Positions 16,492-24,358 of a DNA stretch of 64,000 nt are shown here, in pieces. Location of the stretch: assembly GCA_000474255.1 (NCBI GenBank), contig BATO01000006.1:62001-126000 (forward strand), read 5' to 3'. The first letter of the stretch is position 1. Every line of letters begins with the position of its first letter. A program made the translations under genes and the position numbers. The notes below the pieces were generated by a model. The model was not told where the DNA came from and searched no databases. It saw nothing but the letters and a program-made list of their open reading frames with translations. The stretch is from Aquipseudomonas alcaligenes MRY13-0052. Lineage in GTDB: Bacteria > Pseudomonadota > Gammaproteobacteria > Pseudomonadales > Pseudomonadaceae.

Positions 16492-17037
16492 TCAGCGTTC
16501 GCCGTTGCCGGTGGCCATGCTGGCAAGCACGCCATCGCGGCGGATCAGCCCGTGGAACAGCGCCGCGCCCAGGTGCAGCAGCACGGTGGCGAACAGCAGG
16601 TAGCCGAGCCAGTGGTGGGCTTGGCGCAGCACGGCATAAAGCGCGGCGTCATGGGGGGCGATCGCCGGCAGTTGCAGCCAGCCCAGCAGCACCACCGGGT
16701 AGCCGCCGGCCGCGAGCATCGCCCAGCCCACCAGCGGCATCGCCAGCATCAGTGCATAGAGCAGCAGGTGCGAGAGGTGGGCGAGCCTGTGCTGCCAGCC
16801 TGGCAGGTCAGCGGGCAGCGCGGGTGGCGGGCGACGCAGGCGCACGGCGATGCGCAGCAGCACCAGGGCCAGCAGGACGATGCCCAGCGGCTTGTGCAAT
16901 TCCACCAGCCAGGTGTGGCGGGTGGACAGGGTGACCACCATGCCGACGCCTATGAACAGCATGGCGAGGATGAGCAGCGCCATGGACCAGTGCAGCAGGC
17001 GGGCGAGGGGGCTGAACCCTTGGATGTGGCGGCTCAT
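16492..17037 (-). CDS. Cytochrome b561 family membrane electron carrier
   Basis: The 181-residue protein has four transmembrane helices and the histidines expected to ligate two b hemes: LLHWSMAL in helix 1, LVELHKPLG before helix 2, HRLAHLSHLLLY in helix 3, and HHWLGYLLFATVLLHLGAAL in helix 4. Such proteins carry electrons from quinol or another donor to periplasmic acceptors. The start codon overlaps the stop of the catalase-related peroxidase gene by 4 bases (ATGA), so it is translated together with that peroxidase and is its likely electron donor (inference). Confidence 0.9.
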   Translation of the reverse strand: MSRHIQGFSPLARLLHWSMALLILAMLFIGVGMVVTLSTRHTWLVELHKPLGIVLLALVLLRIAVRLRRPPPALPADLPGWQHRLAHLSHLLLYALMLAMPLVGWAMLAAGGYPVVLLGWLQLPAIAPHDAALYAVLRQAHHWLGYLLFATVLLHLGAALFHGLIRRDGVLASMATGNGER

Positions 17038-18092
17038 GGGTGGGCTCCTATCGGGGCGCTGGGAACCCCTTCGCGGGTGCGGCGGTTGAAGGACACGGCG
17101 TAGGCCGCCGAGCGCGCGGCGAGGATCGGGTCGGCGGAGGGCTCGATGCCGTCGGGGAGGATCAGCGGGTCGAAGTTGAGGTCGCGGCAGGCGCCCTGGT
17201 CCTCGGGCTGGGCCTGGTCGAGTACCAGGGTGCCGGCGTCGATGCGCTGGCGCGAGGCGGGCCAGGGGCTGGATGGGTCGTCGCTGGGGTCGCCGGCCTC
17301 GGCCAGGGTCAGCACCAGGTGCCAGCGCAGCGGCCCCCGTTGCAGGCGCTGGAACAGGTCGTGGGCAAGGAAGTCCTTGTCGTCCGCCTCGCCGGCCAGC
17401 GGCTGGTAGGGCGTCTCCGGCTCCATGGCCCAGCGCACGTAGCGACCCTTGCCGTCGCCGTCCACCAGGCGGAAGGCGTTGATGCTGTTATAGGTGGCGT
17501 TGGCGAAGCTGTTGGAGGGCTTGTTGTCCTTGGCCCACTGGCGGAAGGCGGCGCTTTCCGGGTGGGCGGCGAAGAAGGCCTGCAGGCGCGCCGGGTCCGG
17601 CTTGCCGGTGGCCGGATCGGGTTTGGAGGCCAGCACCTGCTCGAAGAAGCCCTCGATGGTGGACACCGGCAGCACCGGTGGTGTGTTCATGCCGGTGCGC
17701 CATTCCTGGCCGCTGGCCGTGCGCAGCTGCAGCGCCAGGCTGCGCACCGGCACGCTGGCATCGGGCGCGTAGGGGTTGCTGCCGCCGATGGCCAGGCGGC
17801 CGATCACCGGCACCTCGCCGGCGGCGAACACCTCGGCCCGGGACAGCCCGGCGGCGGCGCCGTTGCTGAGGAACTGGCCGCTGACGCAGAGGCCCTTCGC
17901 GTGGTTCTTGCGGTAGCCGGGGTAGCTGCCGGCGTTGGCCTCGAAGGTGTCGATGATGCGTTGCGGCGTCAGCCGGTCGGGCCCTATCCAGCCGCCGGCA
18001 TAGGCGAAGGTGCCGGCCAGCGCGGCCAGGCCGAGGCCTATCAGCGCCAGGCGGCCCAGGGTCTGGGAAGGGGAAAGCGGGGGTCGGCTCAT
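17034..18092 (-). CDS. Membrane-anchored catalase-related peroxidase (SrpA type)
   Basis: The 352-residue protein starts at 18092 behind GGAG; an ATG four codons earlier is less likely. One N-terminal helix (residues about 12-33, ALIGLGLAALAGTFAYAGGW) should anchor it with the body in the periplasm. The body resembles small catalase-related peroxidases: a distal heme region with YRKNHAKGLCVSGQF, then VRSLALQLRTASGQEWR, and SNSFANATYNSINAF. It is shorter than a true catalase (about 480 residues or more) and so probably acts as a peroxidase. It is coupled to cytochrome b561 and lies opposite an ECF sigma gene with a mirror-image promoter. Confidence 0.85.
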   Translation of the reverse strand: MSRPPLSPSQTLGRLALIGLGLAALAGTFAYAGGWIGPDRLTPQRIIDTFEANAGSYPGYRKNHAKGLCVSGQFLSNGAAAGLSRAEVFAAGEVPVIGRLAIGGSNPYAPDASVPVRSLALQLRTASGQEWRTGMNTPPVLPVSTIEGFFEQVLASKPDPATGKPDPARLQAFFAAHPESAAFRQWAKDNKPSNSFANATYNSINAFRLVDGDGKGRYVRWAMEPETPYQPLAGEADDKDFLAHDLFQRLQRGPLRWHLVLTLAEAGDPSDDPSSPWPASRQRIDAGTLVLDQAQPEDQGACRDLNFDPLILPDGIEPSADPILAARSAAYAVSFNRRTREGVPSAPIGAHP

Positions 18093-18132
18093 TGGCAGCT
18101 CCATGGGCTTGCGATCATGTCGTCGAGCCCGT

Positions 18133-18159
18133 GGGACGAACCAGTTGCAGATTTATTCC
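18133..18159 (-). promoter_or_regulatory. ECF-type promoter for peroxidase-b561 operon
   Basis: On the minus strand GGAATAAA (18159-18152) is followed after 13 bases by CGTC (18138-18135), which equals GGAAT-N16-CGTC, the usual ECF -35/-10 geometry. It lies about 40 bases before the peroxidase start and mirrors the promoter on the other strand exactly in element and spacing. Confidence 0.65.
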
Positions 18160-18167
18160 CGGCCCCT

Positions 18168-18194
18168 GGAATAAAGTTGCTGCCTGAGCGTCTT
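18168..18194 (+). promoter_or_regulatory. ECF-type promoter for the sigma/anti-sigma operon
   Basis: GGAATAAA (18168-18175), 13 bases, then CGTC (18189-18192) gives GGAAT-N16-CGTC. The two -35 elements of the divergent promoters face each other as TTTATTCC-N8-GGAATAAA. The sigma factor start codon is about 38 bases downstream, so the sigma factor probably activates its own gene. Confidence 0.65.
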
Positions 18195-18231
18195 CCTCGT
18201 ACTGGAACCACGACGAGCACCGCACGACCCC

Positions 18232-18741
18232 ATGCACGACATCGATGACGACGAACTTCGCGAGCTGCTGCAGCGCCTGCGCCGCTTCGCCCTGTGGCTG
18301 ACGCGCAACCCCGCCAGTGCCGACGACCTGGTGCAGGCGACCCTGGAGCGCGCCCTGGATGGTCGCGCCGGGCCGCGCACTGATGGCAGCCTGCGTGCCT
18401 GGCTGTTCGCGATCCTCTACCGCAAATTTCTCGATGGGCAGCGGCGTGCCCGGCGTTACGCACGCATCCTCGAGTTCTTCGGTGCGGCACCGGCCGAGAC
18501 GGCCTCCACCGAGGAGCTGGTAATGGCGCAATCCACGCTGGAGGCCTTCGCCCGGCTGCCCGCCGAGCAGCGCGCGCTGCTGGTGCTGGTGAGCGTCGAG
18601 GGCCTGAGCTACAAGGAGGCCGCCGTGGCCCTGGACGTGCCCATCGGCACCGTGATGTCCCGCCTGTCCCGGGCGCGCAAGGCGCTGCGCGAGCTTGCCG
18701 AGGGCGAAATCGCCAATCCCCCGTTACGGATACTCAAATGA
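18232..18741 (+). CDS. ECF-family RNA polymerase sigma factor
   Basis: The 169-residue protein has the two-domain ECF layout. Region 2 (residues about 10-75) contains FALWLTRNPASADDLVQATLE and LRAWLFAILYRKFLD. Region 4 (about 105-160) contains LPAEQRALLVLVSVEGLSYKEAA and the helix-turn-helix VPIGTVMSRLSRARKALR. It overlaps the anti-sigma gene by 4 bases (ATGA). The divergent peroxidase-b561 operon carries the same promoter motif as the sigma gene, so those genes are the likely regulon. Confidence 0.93.
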   Translation: MHDIDDDELRELLQRLRRFALWLTRNPASADDLVQATLERALDGRAGPRTDGSLRAWLFAILYRKFLDGQRRARRYARILEFFGAAPAETASTEELVMAQSTLEAFARLPAEQRALLVLVSVEGLSYKEAAVALDVPIGTVMSRLSRARKALRELAEGEIANPPLRILK

Positions 18742-19490
18742 ACCGCTTCGAACCCAGCGAGAACGACCTGCACGCCTACCTCGATGGCCAACTGGATGCC
18801 GCGCAGCGGGCCCAGGTGGAGGCCTGGCTGGCGGCCAACCCCGACCAGGCGGCGCGGGTCGACGCCTGGCGCCGCGACATGCAGCAGCTGCGCGCGGGCC
18901 TGGCCAACCTGGAGCTGCGCACCACCAACCCGCAGCTGGACCCGCTGGCGATCCGCCGCTCCCTGCGTGCGCGTCGCCGCCAGCGTCTGGCCACGGCCGC
19001 GGCACTGGTGCTGGCCCTGGGCTTCGGCGGCCTGGGCGGCTGGCAGGCCCGCGACCGCTCGCTGCTGGCGGAGAACCCGCCGATGCAGGACGCCCTGGAA
19101 GCCCACCGCCTGTTCGCCACCGGCCACGCCGGGGTGGTCGACGTCGCCGCCCGTGAACCGGGGCAGCTGCAGGCCTGGCTGGACCAGCGCTTCAGCCATG
19201 CCTCGCGCATTCCCGATCTTGCCCCCTATGGCTTCCATCCCGTGGGCGGCCGCTTGCTGACCAACGAGCAGGGCGTTGCGGCGCTTCTGTTATTCGAGGA
19301 TGTGGGCGGGCAGCGCATCAGCCTGTACCTGCGCTCGCCGGGCTCGCTCTATGCCGAGATGCCCGCCGGTAACCGCCGTGATGGCGAGCTGGAAGCGCGA
19401 TACTGGTCACGCGGTGGCTACAACTACGCCCTCGTCGCACCCAGCGACGACCCTCGCGGCGAAGTGGTGCAGCGGGCGTTCTCGTTGTAA
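18738..19490 (+). CDS. Transmembrane anti-sigma factor
   Basis: The 250-residue protein has a cytoplasmic N-terminal anti-sigma-like domain (ENDLHAYLDGQLDAAQRAQV and WLAANPDQAARVDAWR), one transmembrane helix at about 93-113 (ATAAALVLALGFGGLGGW) and a periplasmic domain of about 135 residues. There is no zinc-binding HxxxCxxC motif, and the protein has no cysteine at all, so thiol oxidation cannot be the direct signal. Coupling by ATGA to the sigma gene ensures matched synthesis. The periplasmic part (GFHPVGGRLL, RYWSRGGYNYALVAPSDD) resembles that of other one-helix anti-sigma factors and may sense an envelope or heme/peroxide signal, which is inference. Confidence 0.88.
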   Translation: MNRFEPSENDLHAYLDGQLDAAQRAQVEAWLAANPDQAARVDAWRRDMQQLRAGLANLELRTTNPQLDPLAIRRSLRARRRQRLATAAALVLALGFGGLGGWQARDRSLLAENPPMQDALEAHRLFATGHAGVVDVAAREPGQLQAWLDQRFSHASRIPDLAPYGFHPVGGRLLTNEQGVAALLLFEDVGGQRISLYLRSPGSLYAEMPAGNRRDGELEARYWSRGGYNYALVAPSDDPRGEVVQRAFSL

Positions 19491-19498
19491 GCCGGACA

Positions 19499-19737
19499 CC
19501 GTAGGTTGGCGCCGAGCGCAGCGAGGCCCAACACAGCCATGTCCGGTCTCGCGGCGGGCTCTCCCCGTGGGAGTGGCTTCAGCCGCGAAAGACCTTCCGC
19601 AGGCACAGGGTTGCGCGTGGCCGGGTATTCCATCGCGAATGAATTCGCTCCCACGAGGTGGGTTGCGGTGCTGGCTGCAAGATCGCCTGGTGGATGAAAA
19701 GAGCGTCATCCACCCTACGGATGTGCGGATGTGCGGA
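19499..19737. repeat. REP-like intergenic repeat cluster
   Basis: Several palindromic units typical of Pseudomonas extragenic repeats lie in this gene-free stretch. They are a GTAGGTTGGCGCCGAGCGCAG unit (about 19500), an inverted pair GTGGGAGTGGCTTCAGCCGCGA (19569-) and TCGCGAATGAATTCGCTCCCAC (19633-), and a GTGGATGAAAAGAGCGTCATCCAC hairpin (19690-). At about 19719-19743 the 8-base unit ATGTGCGG is repeated in tandem. They sit between a gene end and a convergent gene end, the usual REP location. Confidence 0.6.
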
Positions 19738-19792
19738 TGTGCGGGGGAAGCGGGTATGGGGAACCCCGCGCCAGGCGGCGCGGGGCGGGGCA

Positions 19793-20389
19793 TTACATGC
19801 CGTTGGCGAAGGCCGGGATGCTCATGTCGATGGTTTCGCGAACGGGCTTCAGCGCGGTGGCGTACTTGGCCAGGATGTCCAGGTCGTAGTCCATGCGCGC
19901 GCGGATGCGCTGGTCGTCTTCGCCGACCACTTCGGCGCCGTTGAGCACCTTCTCCACGCCGCGCACGATCAGGTGCTCGGGCAGGTAGCAAAGGCGGCAG
20001 TTCTTGTAGCTGGAGGCGCGCAGCTCGCTGATCGGGTAGCCGCCGCCGATGCCGGAGGAGATGCCCACCAGCAGGCCCGGCTTGTGGGCCAGTTCCGCCT
20101 TGCTGGCGTAGATGAAGAAGTTCTTGATCGCCGGGCAGGCCATGCCGTTCCACTCGGGGGCGATGACGATCACCGCGTCGGCGGCCTTCAGCTGCTGCTG
20201 GAAGCCGGCCCAGGGGCCGGTGTCTTCGGCCGGCCACAGGGGCAGCGGCTGGGCGCCCAGGTCGATGACGCTGGTGTGGGCTTCGTTGGCCAGTTGCAGC
20301 TCCACCAGGCGTTGGCGGATGAAGCGGGCGACCTTGCCGGACTGGCTGTTGGCACGGCTGGAGCCGGCGACGATGGCGTAGTTGAGCAT
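19793..20389 (-). CDS. NADPH-dependent FMN reductase family protein
   Basis: The 198-residue flavodoxin-like protein starts at 20389 (MLNYAIVAGSSRANSQSGKV). The phosphate-binding loop AGSSRANSQS and the flavin-binding motif PEWNGMACPAIKNFF, which takes the place of the usual PEYN...P..LKN, mark the NADPH-dependent FMN reductase family. Such enzymes reduce FMN, quinones, azo compounds or chromate; the true substrate is not indicated. Its C-terminal extension (residues about 130-198) is acidic and helical. It appears monocistronic, downstream of the chemoreceptor pseudogene on the same strand with a 139-base gap. Confidence 0.85.
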   Translation of the reverse strand: MLNYAIVAGSSRANSQSGKVARFIRQRLVELQLANEAHTSVIDLGAQPLPLWPAEDTGPWAGFQQQLKAADAVIVIAPEWNGMACPAIKNFFIYASKAELAHKPGLLVGISSGIGGGYPISELRASSYKNCRLCYLPEHLIVRGVEKVLNGAEVVGEDDQRIRARMDYDLDILAKYATALKPVRETIDMSIPAFANGM

Positions 20390-20528
20390 CTCGGGTTTCC
20401 TTTCTGAGGGATGGCGCAGGCTAGCTGGCAGCGCAGCGGCGGACAAGCACCGGCGCGTCAGCGCGGCGGGCAAATGGTGACAGGGGCGGTGCTCGCCAGG
20501 AACCGCGAACGCGGCCCCTGGCACGGCG

Positions 20529-22674
20529 TCAGACGCGGAACTGGTCCATCAACCCTTGCTGGTGGTTGGCCAGCCTGTTCAGCGCCTGGCTGACCTGGGC
20601 GGATTCCTGGGCCTGGCCGGAGAGGGACTCGGTGACGTCGCGGATGGCGGCGACGTTGCGGTTGATCTCCTCGGCCACCGCGCTCTGTTCCTCGGCGGCG
20701 CTGGCGATCTGCAGGTTCATGTCGGTGATCACCGCCACGGCATCGCCGATGCGTTGCAGGGCGGCGACCGCGTGTTCCACCTGCTCGACGCTGCCCTGGG
20801 CCTGGCGATGGCTGCTGTGCATGGAGCCGACCACCTCGCGGGTGCCGTGCTGCAGGCCTTCGATCACCTGGCGGATTTCCTCCACCGAATCCTGGGTGCG
20901 CTTGGCGAGGTTGCGCACCTCGTCGGCGACCACGGCGAAGCCACGCCCGGCCTCACCGGCACGGGCCGCTTCGATGGCGGCGTTGAGGGCCAGCAGGTTG
21001 GTCTGCTCGGCGATGGCGCGGATCACCTCCAGCACCGAGCCGATCTGCTCGCTGCTGCTGGCCAGGCCCTGGACTTCTTCCATGGCGGCGCTCATTTCGC
21101 TGGCCAACTGCTCGATGGCGCTGGTGGTCTTGCCGATCACGCCCAGGCCCTCGCGGGTGGCGTGGTCGGCACCGCGCGCGGCTTCGGCGGCCTGGGCGGC
21201 GCTGCGGGCGACGTCCTGGGCGGTTGCGCTCATCTCGTGGGAGGCGGTGGCGACCTGGTCCACCTCGCGGTACTGCTGCTGCATGCCGGCGCTGGTCTGG
21301 CTGGCGATGGCGGCGGATTGGTCGGCGGTGCTGCGGGCGTCCTGCACCGAGCGCTTCACGTCGGCGATGACCGGTTGCAGCTTGTCGAGGAAGCGGTTGA
21401 ACCAGCCGGCCAGCTCGCCCAGTTCGTCCTGGCGGGCGTATTCCAGGCGGCGGGTGAGGTCGCCCTCGCCACTGGCGATGTTCTTCAGCATGGCGGCGAC
21501 CCCGAGGATCGGCCGGGTCACGCCCAGGGCGGTGAGCCACATCAGCAGCAGGCCGACCACGGCGGCGGCGAGGCCGATCAGGGTGGCGGTCAGGCTGCTG
21601 GCGGCGCTTTGCTCATCGAGCTGCGCTTCGAGCTTCAGCGCCGGGCCCAGCAGGACCTTGTCCGGCACCTCCAGGAGCACGCTCCAGGCGGCGCTGGTGG
21701 GGATCGGCTTGAACGGCTGCATGACGCGGAGAATGCCTTCGCGGTCGAGTCTCGGCGGGTTTGCCGGCGCTGACCACCGAGGCGATCTCGCCGGCGTCGG
21801 CGCCGAAGGCCTTGTCCAGCTTGAGGCTGAGCTGCGAGGCGTCGCGACTGTGGCCGGCGAGCAGGCCGATGGGGCTGATGATGCTGACCTGGCCCTGGCC
21901 GTCGTAGAGGTCCTTGCTGCCGTCGACGCTGAGCTGCTGGAGGCTGTCCAGGCTGATGTCCAGGCCCATGACGCCGACCACCTTGCCGTTCAGTTCCAGG
22001 GGGAAGGCGATGCTGGTCATCAGCACCTTCTTGCCACCGACGTCGTCGTAGTAGGGCTCCAGCACGCAGGAGTCACGGGTCTTCAGCGGGCAGGTGTACC
22101 AGGTGTTGTAGGGCATGCCGTTGGCCATGGGGCTGCTGTCGCCGAGCAGCTCCTCGGTCATGGATTCCGACTCCAGCTTGCCGGGGGTGGATTGCGACCA
22201 GTAGAGGGAGAAGCGGCCCTTGTCGTTGCTGCCCAGCTCGGCCTGGTCGATGAACAACTCGTCCTTGCCGTCCAGGGCGTTGGGCTCGAACACCAGGTAG
22301 AGGCCGAGCAGATTGGGGTTGGCCTCGAGGCTGGTCTTCACCTGGCGGGTCATGTCCTCGCGCAGGTCGAAGGCGTCGAGGAAGCGTTTCTCGGCCTGGT
22401 CCTTGAGGAACAGCACCTGGCGCGAGAAGCCCTTGCCGTACTGGTAGGTGTCCATGAAGTAGCGCTGGATGCGCAGCGCCTGCAACTCGCCGCGGGCCTG
22501 CATGCGCTGGCGCGCACTGTAGTCGAGCATCTGCGAACTGGCGGATTTCACCAGCTCGGCACTGCGTTTGGACTGGTAGAGCGAGGCACCGACCAGGAGG
22601 GTCACGATGGCCAGCAGGCAGAGGCCGGCGAGCAGGGTGATTTTCCACTGAATGGACAGGCGACTGAACGGCAT
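20529..22674 (-). pseudogene. Methyl-accepting chemotaxis protein with one frameshift (TlpQ-like)
   Basis: Two overlapping frames together encode one typical chemoreceptor. The 5' part starts at 22674 with a transmembrane helix ([20 protein letters not shown]) and a dCache_1 ligand domain ([42 protein letters not shown]). The reading frame changes at about 21744-21747 (GAGACTCGACCGCG on the minus strand). The 3' part supplies the second transmembrane helix, HAMP ([20 protein letters not shown]) and the signalling tip with [19 protein letters not shown]. An extra base or two missing bases would explain the shift. Position next to a transporter and a second receptor matches P. aeruginosa TlpQ (PA2654), a histamine/polyamine receptor; this assignment rests on synteny and memory. 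Confidence 0.8.
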
Positions 22675-22709
22675 GGGTCTTTCCTTCTATCTCGTCGGAC
22701 TGCAAGCCG

Positions 22710-22736
22710 CTATCGGCGCGGCAGGGAAAAACTTGA
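22710..22736 (-). promoter_or_regulatory. Sigma-28 (FliA)-like promoter for the TlpQ-like receptor
   Basis: On the minus strand TCAA (22736-22733) is separated by 15 bases from GCCGATAG (22717-22710). This matches the FliA consensus TAAA-N15-GCCGATAA at 3 of 4 and 7 of 8 positions. The start codon is 36 bases downstream, a normal leader length. Confidence 0.55.
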
Positions 22737-22914
22737 TGCGCCTGCCATGGCGATGCGGCTTCCACACGGAATGCATGGGAGCGGCGAATTTGGATGCAAA
22801 TATTATGCACGGAGCGTCCAGTATTTCGCACGGCGTTTCTTTTGACAGCGCGGCGCTCATTGGGCAGAGTACGCGGCTTTTTTTGCGGGTTGACCGCAAC
22901 TCGGAGCGAAGCGG

Positions 22915-24234
22915 ATGAATGCGGTGATAGTGGCGGTTGGCATCATGCTGGTGCTGAGCCTGTGCCGGGTGCACGTGGTGATGGCCCTGGTGATCGGCGC
23001 GCTAACGGGCGGCCTGCTCGGCGGCCTGGGCGTGCAGGGCACGCTGGATGCCTTCAACAAAGGCCTTGGTGGTGGCGCGACCGTCGCCCTGTCTTACGCG
23101 CTGCTGGGGGCTTTCGCCGTGGCCATCGCGCGTTCCGGGCTGGCCCATGCACTGGCGGACGGCATCATCGGCCGTGTCGGCCGGGGTGGTGCACAGGAAG
23201 GCGCTGCGCTGAAATGGATCCTCATCGCCCTGTTGCTGTGCGTGGCCATCTCCTCGCAGAACATCCTGCCCATCCACATCGCCTTCATCCCGCTGCTGGT
23301 GCCGCCGCTCTTGTACGTGCTGACGCGCCTGCAGATCGACCGGCGCCTGGTGGCCTGCGTGATCACCTTTGGCCTGATCACCCCCTACATGTTCCTGCCG
23401 GTGGGGTTCGGCAACATCTTCCTCAACGAGATCCTGCTGGCGAATGTGGTGAAAAGTGGCGTCGACGTTACCGGTGTGAACGTCACCGAGGCGATGCTGA
23501 TACCGGCGCTGGGCATGGTTTCCGGCCTGCTCATCGCGGTGCTGTTCAGTTATCGCCGCAAGCGCGTCTATGACCTGACGCTGATCGCCCAGGCCGAGCA
23601 GGTGGAGGCGAAGTACGATCCGCGCAGCCTGGCGGTGGCCGGCGTGGCCATCCTGGTCGCCTTCGTGGTGCAGCTGTGGCTGGACTCGATGATCGTCGGC
23701 GCCCTGGTGGGCTTCCTGGTGTTTTCGCTGTCGGGCGTGGTGCGCTGGAAAGAGGTCGACGACCTGTTCACCCAGGGCATGAAGATGATGGCCATGATCG
23801 GCTTCATCATGATCGCCGCCGCCGGCTTCGCCGAGGTAATGCGCGCCACCGGCCAGGTCTCCAGCCTGGTGGAGGCCTCCGCAGCGCTGATCGGCAACAG
23901 CAAGGCCATGGGCGCGCTGTTGATGCTGCTGGTGGGCTTGCTGGTGACCATGGGCATCGGTTCGTCCTTCTCCACGGTGCCGATCATCGCGGCGATCTTC
24001 GTGCCGCTGGGCGTGCAGCTTGGCTTCAGCCCGCTGGCCATCGTGTCCATCGTTGGCACCGCCGGGGCGCTGGGCGATGCCGGCTCGCCCGCCTCGGACT
24101 CGACCCTGGGGCCGACCTCCGGGCTCAACGTCGATGGCCAACACGATCACATCTGGGACACGGTGGTGCCCACCTTCCTGCATTACAACCTGCCGCTACT
24201 GGCATTCGGCTGGGCGGCAGCCATGCTTCTCTGA
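22915..24234 (+). CDS. Na+/H+ antiporter-family transporter (YuiF-like)
   Basis: The 439-residue inner-membrane protein has about eleven to twelve hydrophobic helices. It resembles the Na_H_antiport family that includes Bacillus YuiF, a reported histidine transporter: [15 protein letters not shown]-type N-terminus, [37 protein letters not shown], and [19 protein letters not shown] near the C-terminus. The start codon follows GAGCGAAGCGG. It lies between two chemoreceptor genes, the first divergent and the second co-directional 124 bases downstream. By synteny it is the counterpart of PA2653. A shared amino-acid or amine substrate with the receptors is an attractive inference but unproven. Confidence 0.8.
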   Translation: MNAVIVAVGIMLVLSLCRVHVVMALVIGALTGGLLGGLGVQGTLDAFNKGLGGGATVALSYALLGAFAVAIARSGLAHALADGIIGRVGRGGAQEGAALKWILIALLLCVAISSQNILPIHIAFIPLLVPPLLYVLTRLQIDRRLVACVITFGLITPYMFLPVGFGNIFLNEILLANVVKSGVDVTGVNVTEAMLIPALGMVSGLLIAVLFSYRRKRVYDLTLIAQAEQVEAKYDPRSLAVAGVAILVAFVVQLWLDSMIVGALVGFLVFSLSGVVRWKEVDDLFTQGMKMMAMIGFIMIAAAGFAEVMRATGQVSSLVEASAALIGNSKAMGALLMLLVGLLVTMGIGSSFSTVPIIAAIFVPLGVQLGFSPLAIVSIVGTAGALGDAGSPASDSTLGPTSGLNVDGQHDHIWDTVVPTFLHYNLPLLAFGWAAAMLL

Positions 24235-24278
24235 CAGCCCCCGTGCCATCCGGCCGAACGTCGGTGTCGGCCGGGTGC

Positions 24279-24305
24279 TACAGCTATTCACGGGGCTGCC
24301 GATAA
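24279..24305 (+). promoter_or_regulatory. Sigma-28 (FliA)-like promoter for chemoreceptor gene
   Basis: TACA (24279-24282), a 15-base spacer, then GCCGATAA (24298-24305) matches the FliA consensus TAAA-N15-GCCGATAA at 3 of 4 and 8 of 8 positions. The chemoreceptor start is 54 bases downstream. Confidence 0.7.
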
Positions 24306-24358
24306 GCGGTCGATCCCGTTTCGTTTTCCCGGCCTGCCTCCCTTCAAGGAATGGAAAT

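Noticed and set aside
22797-22811. TGCAAATATTATGCA palindrome before the TlpQ-like gene and transporter
   Set aside because: It resembles the GCAA...TTGC operators of the XRE-cupin region but has an odd-length centre and can equally be a -10 region of a divergent promoter. Too weak to call a shared operator.
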